From: Allobosea sp.
GTDB taxonomy: Bacteria > Pseudomonadota > Alphaproteobacteria > Rhizobiales > Beijerinckiaceae
Length of the DNA: 22,483 nucleotides
Direction of reading: 5' to 3'
Assembly (NCBI GenBank): GCA_024231975.1
Contig: JAAEQB010000003.1
Span: 1-22,483 of the forward strand
Of the stretch, positions 7,712-15,270 are shown piece by piece; position 1 is the first letter of the stretch, and each line of letters opens with the position of its first letter. The translations under genes and the position numbers were made by a program. A model generated the notes under the pieces. The model did not search any database. It had not been told where the DNA came from and was given only the letters and a program-made list of their open reading frames with translations.

Positions 7712-8713
7712 TCAAGCGTCCTTGCCGCCCCAGCCGGAAAGATCGCCCGCGACATCCGACAGCCCGGGCGGCGTCTCCTCGACGAAGGGCAGCGGCCGGC
7801 AGACCGCGATGGCGGCGAGCCCGATCCGGGCTGTCAGCAGACCGTTGAGCACGCCCTCGCCGAGCTTGGCCGAAAGCCTTGCCGCCAGCCCCTGGCCGAG
7901 CACCTGCTGGATCACGGCATCGCCCGCCGCCATGCCGCCGGTGACGACGAGATGGCCGAGCACCTGCCGCGCCAGTCTGAACAGGCCGAGCGCGCCGGGG
8001 CGACCAGCATAGATCGTCGCGATCGCCCGCAGCAGCCGGGCGCAGGCGACGAGCACGAAGACGACGTCGACCAGCGCCCGCGGGCTCACCGCCGTGACCA
8101 GCGAGACTCGCCGCGCCGCCTGCGCCACCTGCGCTTGAGCCAACGCATCGAGCGGCGCCAGCAGGCTGCGTTCGGCGACGGTGAGCAGGTCGCGGGCGGC
8201 GAGCAGTTGCGGCGCATGTGCTGTCAGCTCCGCCCTGCCCTTCGCGGTTTCCGGCCGGCCGGCATAGAGTTTGTCGAGATCGGTCGCGACGCTGCGTGCC
8301 TTGGCGAGATCGCTTTCGGCGAGCGCCGCGACGGCGCGCTCGCGCAGGGCCTCGACCCGCCGCTCGCGCAGGATGTCGCGCAGCACCCGCAGCAACATGA
8401 CCAGCAGCGCCAGCGCGGCGACGCCGGCGCAGACCAGCGCCGCAATGCCGACCGCGGGGTTGAGGGCGAGCAGCCAGCGGATCGTCTGCTCGGCCCAGAC
8501 CGTGACGGAGAGCGCCAGCAGACCGGACAGCGCCGCAACGAACAGGCTGCCCCAGCTGAAGCGGCGACGCCTCGGTTGCGGCGTCGGAGTGGCCTCGGGC
8601 TCGATCGGCTCGACTTCCGGCACGACGGCGACATCGCCGCGCCCGCCGAAGACCGCGTCGTCGGAGGAACCGTCCTGCGGATCGAGACGGATGGCGCGCG
8701 GCGCCTTGCTCAT
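7712..8713 (-). CDS. DUF697 / TIGR01620 (YcjF-like) inner-membrane protein
   Basis: This 333-aa protein resembles the YcjF/TIGR01620 family, whose members usually sit beside ycjX. The layout is an acidic, proline-rich cytoplasmic N-terminus (about 1-50), then two hydrophobic segments at about 52-72 and 82-110, then a soluble helical region, then the DUF697 part (about 180-325) with Gly/Ala-rich hydrophobic stretches. That part includes VVTGGMAAGDAVIQQVLGQG and LNGLLTARIGLAAIAVCRP. Biochemical function is unknown; E. coli ycjX and ycjF belong to the phage-shock (PspF) regulon. The ATG has GGAGG just upstream, 13 bp after the ycjX stop. It ends the operon tetR-sixA-ycjX-DUF697. Confidence 0.85.
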   Translation of the reverse strand: MSKAPRAIRLDPQDGSSDDAVFGGRGDVAVVPEVEPIEPEATPTPQPRRRRFSWGSLFVAALSGLLALSVTVWAEQTIRWLLALNPAVGIAALVCAGVAALALLVMLLRVLRDILRERRVEALRERAVAALAESDLAKARSVATDLDKLYAGRPETAKGRAELTAHAPQLLAARDLLTVAERSLLAPLDALAQAQVAQAARRVSLVTAVSPRALVDVVFVLVACARLLRAIATIYAGRPGALGLFRLARQVLGHLVVTGGMAAGDAVIQQVLGQGLAARLSAKLGEGVLNGLLTARIGLAAIAVCRPLPFVEETPPGLSDVAGDLSGWGGKDA

Positions 8714-8726
8714 GCTCGGCCCTCCC

Positions 8727-10175
8727 TCACGCCAGCCTGTCGCCGATCAGAAATTCGAGCGCGCGGTCCAGGCGGATCTGCGGCGGCGGCGCCAGGCGTC
8801 CACCGGCGTCCGGCTTGACGAGAGGCGGCCGGAAGCGCGGCGCCCGGACATGCCAGCGCGGCGCATCGGGATCGAAGATCGCCTCGGGCCGCTCCGGCAG
8901 GTCGCCGGGAAAGATCGCGGCTTCCGTCTGACCGTCGAAGACCTCGCCATCGACGACCTCGCCCGCCTCGGGCACGCCGGCGATAGCCGGCAGTTCCTCG
9001 CGGCCCTCGCGGATACGGACTTCGCGCGTGGCGCGGATCGCGGCGAAGGCCATCGCCTCCACTTTCGCCCCCGCCCCTTGCGCCCGAGATGCGGCCCGGG
9101 CGACGAGATGCGACATCACACCGGCAAGCCGGTCATGGCTGGTATGGTGGAGATGGTCGGCCTTGGTCGCGGCGAACAGCACCTTCTCGATCCGCGGCGC
9201 GAACAGGCTCGACAGCAGGCTGTTGCGGCCGACCGCAAAAGCCGAGAGCGCCTGACCGAGTGCGGTTTCGAGATCGGCGAGCGCGGCGGGCCCGGCATCG
9301 AGCGCCGCCAGCGCGTCGACCAGCACGATCTGCCGGTCGAGCCGAGCGAAATGCTCGCGGAAAAAGGGGCCGACCACGACGCGCTTATAGGCCTCGAAGC
9401 GCTCCGCCATCAGGCCCGCGAGCGTGCCGGGCTGCGGCTGCACACCCGGCGGCAGATCGAGCGGCGCGAAGGTCAGAGCGGGGGAACCTTCGAGATCGCC
9501 CGGCATCAGGAAACGGCCGGGCGGCGTCACGGCGACGGCCTCCGGATCGGCACGCAAGGCGGCGAGATAGGCCTTGAAGACGTCGCTGGCAGCCTCGGCC
9601 ACCAGTTCCTCGGCCGGTCCCGCCGGGTTGCGCTGCTTCAAATCGTCGAGCCAGGGTCCGGCGATGGCGAGCCGGTGCGCCTTGCGCGCATCCGCGACCG
9701 CCTGCGCAGACCAGCTGGCATAGTCCTGGCCGATCAGCGCGAGGTCGAGCAGCCATTCGCCAGGATAGTCGACGATGTCGAGCGTCAGCGTCGCCGGGCC
9801 CTTGAACCAGCCTTCGGCGCGCTCGTAGTCGATCTCGATCCTGAGTTCCGAGATCCGGCGCGTCGACTCCGGCCAGCGCCGGTCCGGGCCTGACAGCGCG
9901 GCGCGATGCGCCTCATAAGGAAAGCGTGGGATCTCGGGATCGGGCTGCGGCACCAGCCTGACGCGGGCGATACGCCCCTCGGCCGAAGCTTTCAGCACCG
10001 GCAGTTTCGCGCCCTCGACCAGGTTCTGGATCAGCGCGGTGGTGAAGACGGTCTTGCCCGAACGCGACAGGCCGGTGACGCCGACGCGCAGGCGCGGCCG
10101 CGCCAGCCCGAGCAGGCTGTCGCCGAAGGCGAGTGCGGCATTGCGCGCCTCGTCGAGATAGGAACCGGACGCCAT
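8727..10175 (-). CDS. ycjX: YcjX-family P-loop NTPase
   Basis: YcjX is a conserved proteobacterial GTP-binding-type protein of uncertain role, associated with envelope stress in E. coli. The 482-aa product carries a Walker A motif GLSRSGKT at residues 35-42, the typical RFPYEAHRAAL region near 83-93, a Walker-B-like TLDIVDYPGEWLLDL (about 129-143), and a later FAATKADHLHH segment (about 330-340), which resembles the TKAD base-recognition motif of GTPases. The length is close to the E. coli protein (about 465 aa). It lies between sixA and the DUF697 gene with gaps of only 13 bp, so all three are one transcript. The Shine-Dalgarno is weak. Family assignment is firm; the cellular function is not known. 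Confidence 0.92.
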   Translation of the reverse strand: MASGSYLDEARNAALAFGDSLLGLARPRLRVGVTGLSRSGKTVFTTALIQNLVEGAKLPVLKASAEGRIARVRLVPQPDPEIPRFPYEAHRAALSGPDRRWPESTRRISELRIEIDYERAEGWFKGPATLTLDIVDYPGEWLLDLALIGQDYASWSAQAVADARKAHRLAIAGPWLDDLKQRNPAGPAEELVAEAASDVFKAYLAALRADPEAVAVTPPGRFLMPGDLEGSPALTFAPLDLPPGVQPQPGTLAGLMAERFEAYKRVVVGPFFREHFARLDRQIVLVDALAALDAGPAALADLETALGQALSAFAVGRNSLLSSLFAPRIEKVLFAATKADHLHHTSHDRLAGVMSHLVARAASRAQGAGAKVEAMAFAAIRATREVRIREGREELPAIAGVPEAGEVVDGEVFDGQTEAAIFPGDLPERPEAIFDPDAPRWHVRAPRFRPPLVKPDAGGRLAPPPQIRLDRALEFLIGDRLA

Positions 10176-10188
10176 CAGGCGATCCGCT

Positions 10189-10725
10189 TCATTCGTCCGG
10201 CCCCTCGCCGAGCGAAGCCGGCGTGACGAAGCGGTCGAGCCGGCCGCCCTGCACCGCGAGATCGCGCCAGTCCTCGATGGAAAAATCGATCACGGCGAGT
10301 CCGCAGGTCGGGTATTTCTGCGCCATCCGCGCCGCCGCATAGCGATCGCCATGGCCGGCGAGCTTAGCGGCGAGTTCCTCGAAGCCGGGGTTGTGGCCGA
10401 TCATCAGCAAAGTGCGAACGCCAAGGTCCGTCTCCTGCGCAACCTTGAGCAGGCGTTCCCGGCTGGCCTCGTAGATGCGCGGCTCGAACTGCGTCGCCGG
10501 CTTCTCCGGCAGCATCGGCTTGACCAGCTCCCAGGTCTCGACCGTGCGCTTGGCCGGCGAGATCAGGACGAGGTCCGGCAGCAACAGCTCCTCGGCGAGA
10601 TAGCGCCCCATGACCGGGGCGGCTTCGCGTCCGCGCGTGGCGAGGGGCCGGTCGCGATCGGCGGTGTTGGCGGGCCAGGCCGATTTGGCGTGGCGCAGGA
10701 GCATGAGGCGGCGCATGGCCGCCAT
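10189..10725 (-). CDS. sixA: SixA-type phosphohistidine phosphatase (histidine phosphatase superfamily)
   Basis: This 178-aa histidine-phosphatase-fold protein belongs to the SixA branch. SixA in E. coli removes phosphate from histidine on phosphotransfer proteins (ArcB HPt, and NPr of the PTS-Ntr system). The catalytic motif LRHAKS has Arg11 and His12. Other superfamily positions are present: SPAKRT with Arg60, an acidic residue at Glu86-type position (RIYEAS), and IGHNP with His111. It is slightly longer than E. coli SixA (161 aa). The first ATG directly abuts the tetR stop (TAGATG), so translation is probably coupled. A second in-frame ATG at 10716 (MRRLMLLRHAKS) is an equally plausible start. 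It is the second gene of the operon. The real substrate cannot be read from sequence. Confidence 0.87.
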   Translation of the reverse strand: MAAMRRLMLLRHAKSAWPANTADRDRPLATRGREAAPVMGRYLAEELLLPDLVLISPAKRTVETWELVKPMLPEKPATQFEPRIYEASRERLLKVAQETDLGVRTLLMIGHNPGFEELAAKLAGHGDRYAAARMAQKYPTCGLAVIDFSIEDWRDLAVQGGRLDRFVTPASLGEGPDE

Positions 10726-11430
10726 CTAACCATGGCTGGCAGGATTTGCGAGTGGCTTGGCCGGAGAAGTCCGCACCGCGGCGAGCAGCATCTCCATCAG
10801 CCGGCCCGAATAGAGCGCGATCAGCCGCTCGCGCCCGCCCGGCTGCATCTCCAGCGGCGCGAGCTGGCCGTCGATCAGCATGGTCGAGAAGCCGTGGGTG
10901 ATCGACCAGACGAACAGGATCTCGGCGAGATCGGCGTCACCGCCATAGCTCGACGGCAGCCGTGTCAGTATATCGCCGTCGATCTCGCGCCCCAAAGCCA
11001 GCTTGGTCTCGCGAACCAGGATGCCGAAGGCGCGGACGGCAGCGCGACGCAGATCATCGTCCCCGCTCTTCAGGCCGAGCCGCCCGAAGACGACGCGGAA
11101 GCGGCCCGGCCGCGTCAATGCGACGGTGAGATAGGCCTCGCAGATCGCGGCGAGACGGTCCCCGCCGGCCGCCCTGGCCTTCGCGACGGCCGCTTCCATG
11201 CTCTCGGACAGATCGTCGAAGCCGAGCGTCGCGATCGCCGTCAAGAGCCCGACAAGGTTGCCGAAATGATGCGCCGGCGCCGCCGGCGAGACCCCGGCCC
11301 GGCGGGCGCATTCGCGCAAGGTGAAGCCGCCGACGCCCTTCTCGGCCAGCACCGCCTCGGCCGCGTCGATCATCGCCTGGCGCAGGTCGCCATGGTGATA
11401 GCCCCCCCGCTTGCCGACCTTGGTATCCAT
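10726..11430 (-). CDS. TetR-family transcriptional regulator, WHG-domain type
   Basis: This 234-aa regulator has an N-terminal TetR helix-turn-helix (about 8-65, with YHHGDLRQAMIDAA, then FTLRECARRAGVSPAAPAHHF) and a C-terminal ligand/dimer domain. FVWSITHGFSTMLIDGQL near residue 190 resembles the WHG (TetR_C_13) type. I chose the ATG at 11430 because it begins the conserved N-terminus and has an AGGG Shine-Dalgarno. A longer frame reaching 11649 would run through the divergent promoter and into the neighbouring gene. Its stop touches the sixA start. It probably represses itself and the divergent ABA4-like membrane gene through the palindrome at 11472-11484. The ligand is unknown. Confidence 0.88.
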   Translation of the reverse strand: MDTKVGKRGGYHHGDLRQAMIDAAEAVLAEKGVGGFTLRECARRAGVSPAAPAHHFGNLVGLLTAIATLGFDDLSESMEAAVAKARAAGGDRLAAICEAYLTVALTRPGRFRVVFGRLGLKSGDDDLRRAAVRAFGILVRETKLALGREIDGDILTRLPSSYGGDADLAEILFVWSITHGFSTMLIDGQLAPLEMQPGGRERLIALYSGRLMEMLLAAVRTSPAKPLANPASHG

Positions 11431-11463
11431 CGCACGCCCTGCCCGCACGCCGTCATCATCAAA

Positions 11464-11518
11464 CTTGACGCCGTTAAGATAACGCAATAGGACAAGCCCG
11501 CAACTGAACAGCGTCAAG
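11464..11518. promoter_or_regulatory. Divergent promoter/operator region between tetR and the ABA4-like gene
   Basis: An 8-bp inverted repeat, CTTGACGC (11464-11471) and GCGTCAAG (11511-11518), places a TTGACG -35-like box on each strand, both pointing inward. The two promoters would therefore overlap and each fire across the other. Directly after the left box lies a perfect palindrome, CGTTA-AGA-TAACG (11472-11484), the right size for a TetR-dimer half-site pair and positioned in the plus-strand promoter spacer. The -10 hexamers are poor matches. The role is inferred from position and symmetry. Confidence 0.5.
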
Positions 11519-11530
11519 ATTGGAGTGCGG

Positions 11531-12790
11531 ATGCCTCTCAGCCTGGACGCCTTCTCCCGGGCAGGCCAGCTCGCCATGATCGGCTGGGCCGCCTTGATTC
11601 TGTTGCCGCGTTGGCGCGGTGTCTCGGACGCCCTCGCCGGCTGGATCATCCCAGCCCTGCTCTCGCTCGGCTATGCCGTGCTGATCGCAGTCCATTGGCA
11701 CGACGCCGAGGGCGGCTTCGCCTCTCTCGATTCGGTCGCCGCTCTCTTCGCCTCGAAGCCGCTGCTGCTCGCCGGCTGGGTCCACTACCTCGCCTTCGAC
11801 CTTTTCCTCGGCAACTGGATCCTGCGGCGCTCGCAAGCGGAAGCGATCCCGCACTGGCTGATGCTACCGGTGCTGCTGCTGACCTTCCTGTTCGGCCCGT
11901 TCGGCTATCTGGCCTATCTGCTGCTGGAGGCCTGCTTCCGTCTGGCGCGCGAGGACCGGATCGCCCGCCTGCAGGCCCGTCTTCCAGCCTGGCTGCCCGA
12001 TCTCGAACTTGAGCCGCGTCTCACCGCCGCAGCCTTCGCCATGCTCGCTCTGGCGGCGCCGACCGTCTTCGCCTGGCTGATCGACCCCAGGCAGTTTCAG
12101 GGCGTCGACACCTGGATCAAGCCGTTGAAATTCGAGCTGTCGGTCGCCTTCTACCTGTTCACCCTGGCGCTGTTCCTGCCGCTCGCGAGCGAGCGCTTCC
12201 GAGCCTCATGGCTCGGACGCTACATGGTCTGGCCGGTGATCGTGCCCATCGTCCTCGAAGTGCTCTACATCGCGTGGCGCGCCTCGCGGCTCGAAGCCTC
12301 GCACTACAACCGCGACGACTGGGTCGGCATCGCGCTCTACAGCCTGATGGGCATCGGGGCGGTGATGTTCACGATTGCACCCGGCTTCCTTGCCCATGGC
12401 CTTGCCCGCCGCGATGCCGCGCCAGTGCCGCAGGTCGTGCGCTGGTCGCTGGTCGTCGGGCTTGCCCTCACCTGCGTCTTCGGGCTGCTGAGCGGCGCGC
12501 TCCTCGGCTCGAGCCCCACCGGCCATTATGTCGGCGTCGTGCCGGACGCGCACCGGACGCTACCCTTCTTCGGCTGGTCGCTGACGGTCGGTGACCTGCG
12601 CATCGCGCATTTCCTCGGCCTGCACGCCTTGCAGATCATTCCGGCGATCGGCGTGGCTCTCTGGCTGGCGATGCGACAGAGCAAGGCCGGGCTCGTCGCA
12701 CTCGGGACGGTCTCGGCCGCCTATGCCGCCATCACCGCCACAGCGCTCGTCGCGGCGCTGCAGGCGCGCCCGCTGCTTGGGCTCGGCTGA
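11531..12790 (+). CDS. Polytopic membrane protein with ABA4-like (DUF4281) N-terminal domain
   Basis: This 419-aa membrane protein has about ten or more hydrophobic segments. Residues about 10-135 resemble ABA4-like proteins (DUF4281), with the signature AGWVHYLAFDLFLGNW at 81-96 and a following LLLTFLFGPFGYLAYLLL. Plant ABA4 takes part in neoxanthin synthesis; bacterial members have no firm role. The second half (about 165-419) is a separate membrane region with DTWIKPLKFELSVAFYLF, an EVLYIAWRASRLEASHYN stretch, and AHFLGLHALQIIP at 359-371 with His360 and His365. I do not recognise it as a named family. The ATG at 11531 has GGAG at a spacing of 5; a GTG at 11525 overlaps that Shine-Dalgarno and is less likely. 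It is divergent from, and probably controlled by, the TetR gene. Confidence 0.75.
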   Translation: MPLSLDAFSRAGQLAMIGWAALILLPRWRGVSDALAGWIIPALLSLGYAVLIAVHWHDAEGGFASLDSVAALFASKPLLLAGWVHYLAFDLFLGNWILRRSQAEAIPHWLMLPVLLLTFLFGPFGYLAYLLLEACFRLAREDRIARLQARLPAWLPDLELEPRLTAAAFAMLALAAPTVFAWLIDPRQFQGVDTWIKPLKFELSVAFYLFTLALFLPLASERFRASWLGRYMVWPVIVPIVLEVLYIAWRASRLEASHYNRDDWVGIALYSLMGIGAVMFTIAPGFLAHGLARRDAAPVPQVVRWSLVVGLALTCVFGLLSGALLGSSPTGHYVGVVPDAHRTLPFFGWSLTVGDLRIAHFLGLHALQIIPAIGVALWLAMRQSKAGLVALGTVSAAYAAITATALVAALQARPLLGLG

Positions 12791-12808
12791 CGGCTATTAC
12801 GCCTCACC

Positions 12809-13042
12809 TCAGTCAGAACCGGGCGCAAGATCATCGGCGCCGGGCTCATAGCGCAACAGGTCCCCTGGCTGGCAGTCGAGCACCGCGCAGATCCGCATCA
12901 GCGTATCGAAGCGCATGCCGCGGACTTTGCCGGATTTCAGCTGCGAGACCTGCTGCTCGGTCAGCCCGATGCGCTGGGCCAGTTCCTTCGAGCGCATCTT
13001 CCGACGCGCCAGCATGACATCCAGTTCGACGATGATCGGCAT
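12809..13042 (-). CDS. Small XRE-family (Cro/CI-type) regulator
   Basis: This 77-aa protein is little more than a helix-turn-helix domain (about 8-66): LARRKMRSKELAQRIGLTEQQVSQLKSGKV, then FDTLMRICAVLDCQPGDLL. The pattern matches the YozG-like XRE group that typically accompanies DUF2975 membrane proteins. The ATG has AGGAG at a spacing of 7, and that sequence overlaps the stop of the preceding DUF2975 gene, so the pair is translationally coupled. It probably regulates its own operon through the AT-rich region at 13620-13698. It ends close to, and convergent with, the ABA4-like gene. Confidence 0.88.
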   Translation of the reverse strand: MPIIVELDVMLARRKMRSKELAQRIGLTEQQVSQLKSGKVRGMRFDTLMRICAVLDCQPGDLLRYEPGADDLAPGSD

Positions 13043-13052
13043 CGTCCAACTC

Positions 13053-13619
13053 CTACACGAAACTCCGATTCTCGTCCGCGAGCCGGACCGCCTCCTTGAG
13101 CACCAGCCCGAAGGCGACCAGCGCGGCGCCCGCCGCCAGCACGCCGAACGTCCCCGGATCGAGCGTGATCGCCAGCTGCTTCTGGCCTGACGGGTTGTCG
13201 AAGGTCAGCGCCACACTCTGCGCCGCACGCGTCAGCGGCGTCGCCACGCCCATCGCCGTCAGCAGCCAGCCGACCCGCGCGAGCCGCTGCGCGTTCTCCT
13301 CCTCCAGCACCTGGCCGCGGCCGAAGCGGCCGAACAGGCTCGATAGCCGCAACATCGCGGCAACGAAGAGGCTCGCAGGTACGAGGCCGATCGTGAGGGC
13401 GGCCCAGTAGCCGCGCTCTGAGAGCGGGCCAACCGGGGCGCTCACGCCGATCGTGCCGCGGGCATAGGCCGCGAGTTGATCGGGATCGCGCCAGAGCCAG
13501 ACCGCTCCGAACGCCATCAACGCCGCCGCGGCGATGCAGAGGATGCGCGCGACCGTGCTCACGCGGCGCAGCCTCGCCATGGCGGACAGATCCTGGGCAG
13601 GGCTCACGACGGATGCCAT
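13053..13619 (-). CDS. DUF2975 domain membrane protein
   Basis: This 188-aa integral membrane protein has four predicted membrane segments, at about 24-43, 72-92, 115-135 and 155-175. Between segments 2 and 3 lies the DUF2975-type cytoplasmic loop LFGRFGRGQVLEEENAQRLARVGWLL, with the typical F-x-x-G-x-x-F/L-x-x-x-N-A-x-R pattern. DUF2975 proteins are of unknown function and are routinely found with a small XRE regulator, as here. They may sense or modify the activity of that partner. The ATG has a GGAG about 10 bases upstream. The gene is the first of a two-gene operon divergent from the lipoprotein gene. Confidence 0.82.
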   Translation of the reverse strand: MASVVSPAQDLSAMARLRRVSTVARILCIAAAALMAFGAVWLWRDPDQLAAYARGTIGVSAPVGPLSERGYWAALTIGLVPASLFVAAMLRLSSLFGRFGRGQVLEEENAQRLARVGWLLTAMGVATPLTRAAQSVALTFDNPSGQKQLAITLDPGTFGVLAAGAALVAFGLVLKEAVRLADENRSFV

Positions 13620-13636
13620 GTCGATTCACTCCGTGA

Positions 13637-13676
13637 TTGACAAAATTAAACTAATAGATGAATTTCTGAATGTCAA
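13637..13676. promoter_or_regulatory. AT-rich divergent promoter with inward TTGACA boxes
   Basis: The 79-bp spacer between the DUF2975 gene and the lipoprotein gene is unusually AT-rich for this window. It carries TTGACA at 13637-13642 (plus strand) and its reverse complement TGTCAA at 13671-13676, so each strand has a perfect -35 hexamer facing inward. An AAATT/AATTT pair lies between them. The -10 boxes are poor; TAGTTT on the minus strand at 17-bp spacing is one option. The symmetry also suits an operator for the XRE protein. Confidence 0.5.
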
Positions 13677-13698
13677 AGCTATTTACCAGGATATCTCG

Positions 13699-14331
13699 AT
13701 GCGCACTGCCACGCCCATCTCATTGCTGCTCTGCGGCCTGCTCGCCGGCTGCGGGCACGTCCCGCTGGCTTCGCTGCCGAAACTGGCCAAGGTCGATATC
13801 AAGACGACCGACCTCGCCGAACTGCGCGCCGGGATCAGCCTGCCGGCCGATATCCGCACCCTGCCCGGTGGCGTCACCATGACCCTCGTAGCCCTGCCCA
13901 AGGATGGCGGCCGTCATGAACGCAAGGTCGTTCTGGAAGAAGTGCGCGATGCCGCCGAGCTGGCGAAGCTGCCGGCGATGGCCTCGCCGGGACGCCGCTT
14001 CACCCTGTTCAGGTTGAGCCGGACCGATGCCGCCCGCCTCGGCGCGTTCCGCGAGGAGATGTTCGCCGGCCCTCAGAACAGCGGCAATCGCGGCAGCCTG
14101 GCTCTCGGAGCCGACAAGGCCTGCCGCCTCGGCGAGCTCTCAGGCAAGCCGATCGCGATGAGCGGCTATCTCCGGACGTCGGAAACGCAGGACTATGTCC
14201 TGCTGATGCGCGACTTCGACCTTAAGGAAGCCGTCCGCGAGATCGACCCCAAGGTCGATCTGGCCACCGCGATCCCGCCTTGCGACGCGATCCCGGAAGG
14301 AAAGCTCAGCGATTCTCCCGCCGCGCCATGA
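13699..14331 (+). CDS. Predicted lipoprotein of unknown function
   Basis: This 210-aa protein begins with a lipoprotein signal: a short basic start, a hydrophobic core and the lipobox LAGC with the modified cysteine at residue 18 (SLLLCGLLAGCGHVP). It should be lipidated and anchored in the envelope. Asp is absent at +2 (Gly), so outer-membrane sorting is possible. The mature part has no family I recognise; it is mixed alpha/beta and contains FTLFRLSRTDAARLGAFRE and YVLLMRDFDLKEAVREID. The ATG at 13699 has AGGA at a spacing of 7 and yields an intact signal peptide, whereas a longer upstream frame would spoil it. Its last 26 bases overlap the end of the convergent MoxR gene. Confidence 0.75.
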   Translation: MRTATPISLLLCGLLAGCGHVPLASLPKLAKVDIKTTDLAELRAGISLPADIRTLPGGVTMTLVALPKDGGRHERKVVLEEVRDAAELAKLPAMASPGRRFTLFRLSRTDAARLGAFREEMFAGPQNSGNRGSLALGADKACRLGELSGKPIAMSGYLRTSETQDYVLLMRDFDLKEAVREIDPKVDLATAIPPCDAIPEGKLSDSPAAP

Positions 14332-15151
14332 AGGCGAGCTTCTCGAACAGCGAGACGTCCTGCTCGTTCTTGAGCAGCGCGCCGTGCAGCGGCGGGATCA
14401 GCTTGCGCGGATCGCGCTCGCGCAGCACTTCCGGGCCGATATCGTCGGCGACGAGCAACTTCAGCCAGTCGAGCAGTTCGGATGTCGAGGGCTTCTTCTT
14501 GATGCCGGGCACCTCGCGCACCTCGAAGAACAGGCGCAGCGCCTCCTCCATCAAGCGCTTCTTGATGCCGGGGAAGTGGACCTCGACGATTCTCTGCATC
14601 GTCTCGGCGTCCGGGAAGCGGATGTAATGGAAGAAGCAGCGGCGCAGGAAGGCGTCCGGCAACTCCTTCTCGTTGTTCGAGGTGATGATCATCACCGGGC
14701 GCTGCGCCGCCTTGATCGTCTCGCCGGTCTCGTAGACATGGAATTCCATGCGATCGAGCTCAAGCAGGAGGTCGTTCGGGAACTCGATATCGGCCTTGTC
14801 GATCTCGTCGATCAGCAGCACCGGCCGCACCGGCGAGACGAAAGCCTCCCAGAGCTTGCCGCGCTTGATGTAGTTGGCAATGTCGGAAACGCGGGCGTCG
14901 CCGAGCTGGCTGTCGCGCAAGCGGCTGACCGCGTCGTACTCATAGAGCCCCTGCTGCGCCTTGGTGGTCGACTTGACGTGCCAGGTCAGCAGCGGCGCGC
15001 CGAGCGCGGCAGCGATCTCCTCGGCCAGCACGGTCTTGCCGGTGCCTGGCTCGCCCTTGACCAGCAGCGGCCGCTCAAGCCGGATCGCAGCGTTGACCGC
15101 GACGGTCAGGTCCTCGGTGGCAACATAGGAGGCGGTGCCGGTAAAGCGCAT
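14306..15151 (-). CDS. MoxR-family AAA+ ATPase
   Basis: MoxR ATPases are chaperone-like AAA+ proteins that help assemble or activate metalloenzymes and other complexes, often with a von Willebrand (VWA/CoxE) partner. The 281-aa product has Walker A GEPGTGKT (33-40), Walker B LLIDEIDKAD (about 112-121), sensor 1 around IITSNNEKELP (about 156-166), and an RRC arginine-finger region near 170-172, followed by a helical lid. I chose the ATG at 15151 because it has AAGGG at a spacing of 7 and starts the conserved MRFTGTASYVATEDL. An ATG at 15184 would add 11 residues. The usual downstream VWA/CoxE partner is not here: the next gene is a convergent lipoprotein. Confidence 0.9.
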   Translation of the reverse strand: MRFTGTASYVATEDLTVAVNAAIRLERPLLVKGEPGTGKTVLAEEIAAALGAPLLTWHVKSTTKAQQGLYEYDAVSRLRDSQLGDARVSDIANYIKRGKLWEAFVSPVRPVLLIDEIDKADIEFPNDLLLELDRMEFHVYETGETIKAAQRPVMIITSNNEKELPDAFLRRCFFHYIRFPDAETMQRIVEVHFPGIKKRLMEEALRLFFEVREVPGIKKKPSTSELLDWLKLLVADDIGPEVLRERDPRKLIPPLHGALLKNEQDVSLFEKLAFMARRENR

Positions 15152-15270
15152 GCGAAGCCCTTCATATGGCTGGCTCGCGGCCATGCTGCCGCCGCGAATG
15201 GCATGTGCTTAGAGGTCGGCCGGCAACAGGGCAAGTTTTCGTCAGGCCAAAGCGAGTTTTGGTTTGTGTT

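Noticed and set aside
7604..9893. Two long plus-strand frames (404 and 540 codons) opposite the DUF697 and ycjX genes
   Set aside because: They are antisense to clear family members; the products are Arg-rich with no motif.
11431..11649. N-terminal extension of the TetR protein to a start at 11649
   Set aside because: The added 73 residues are not TetR-like, would cross the divergent promoter and overlap the ABA4-like gene; the ATG at 11430 has a Shine-Dalgarno and begins the conserved region.
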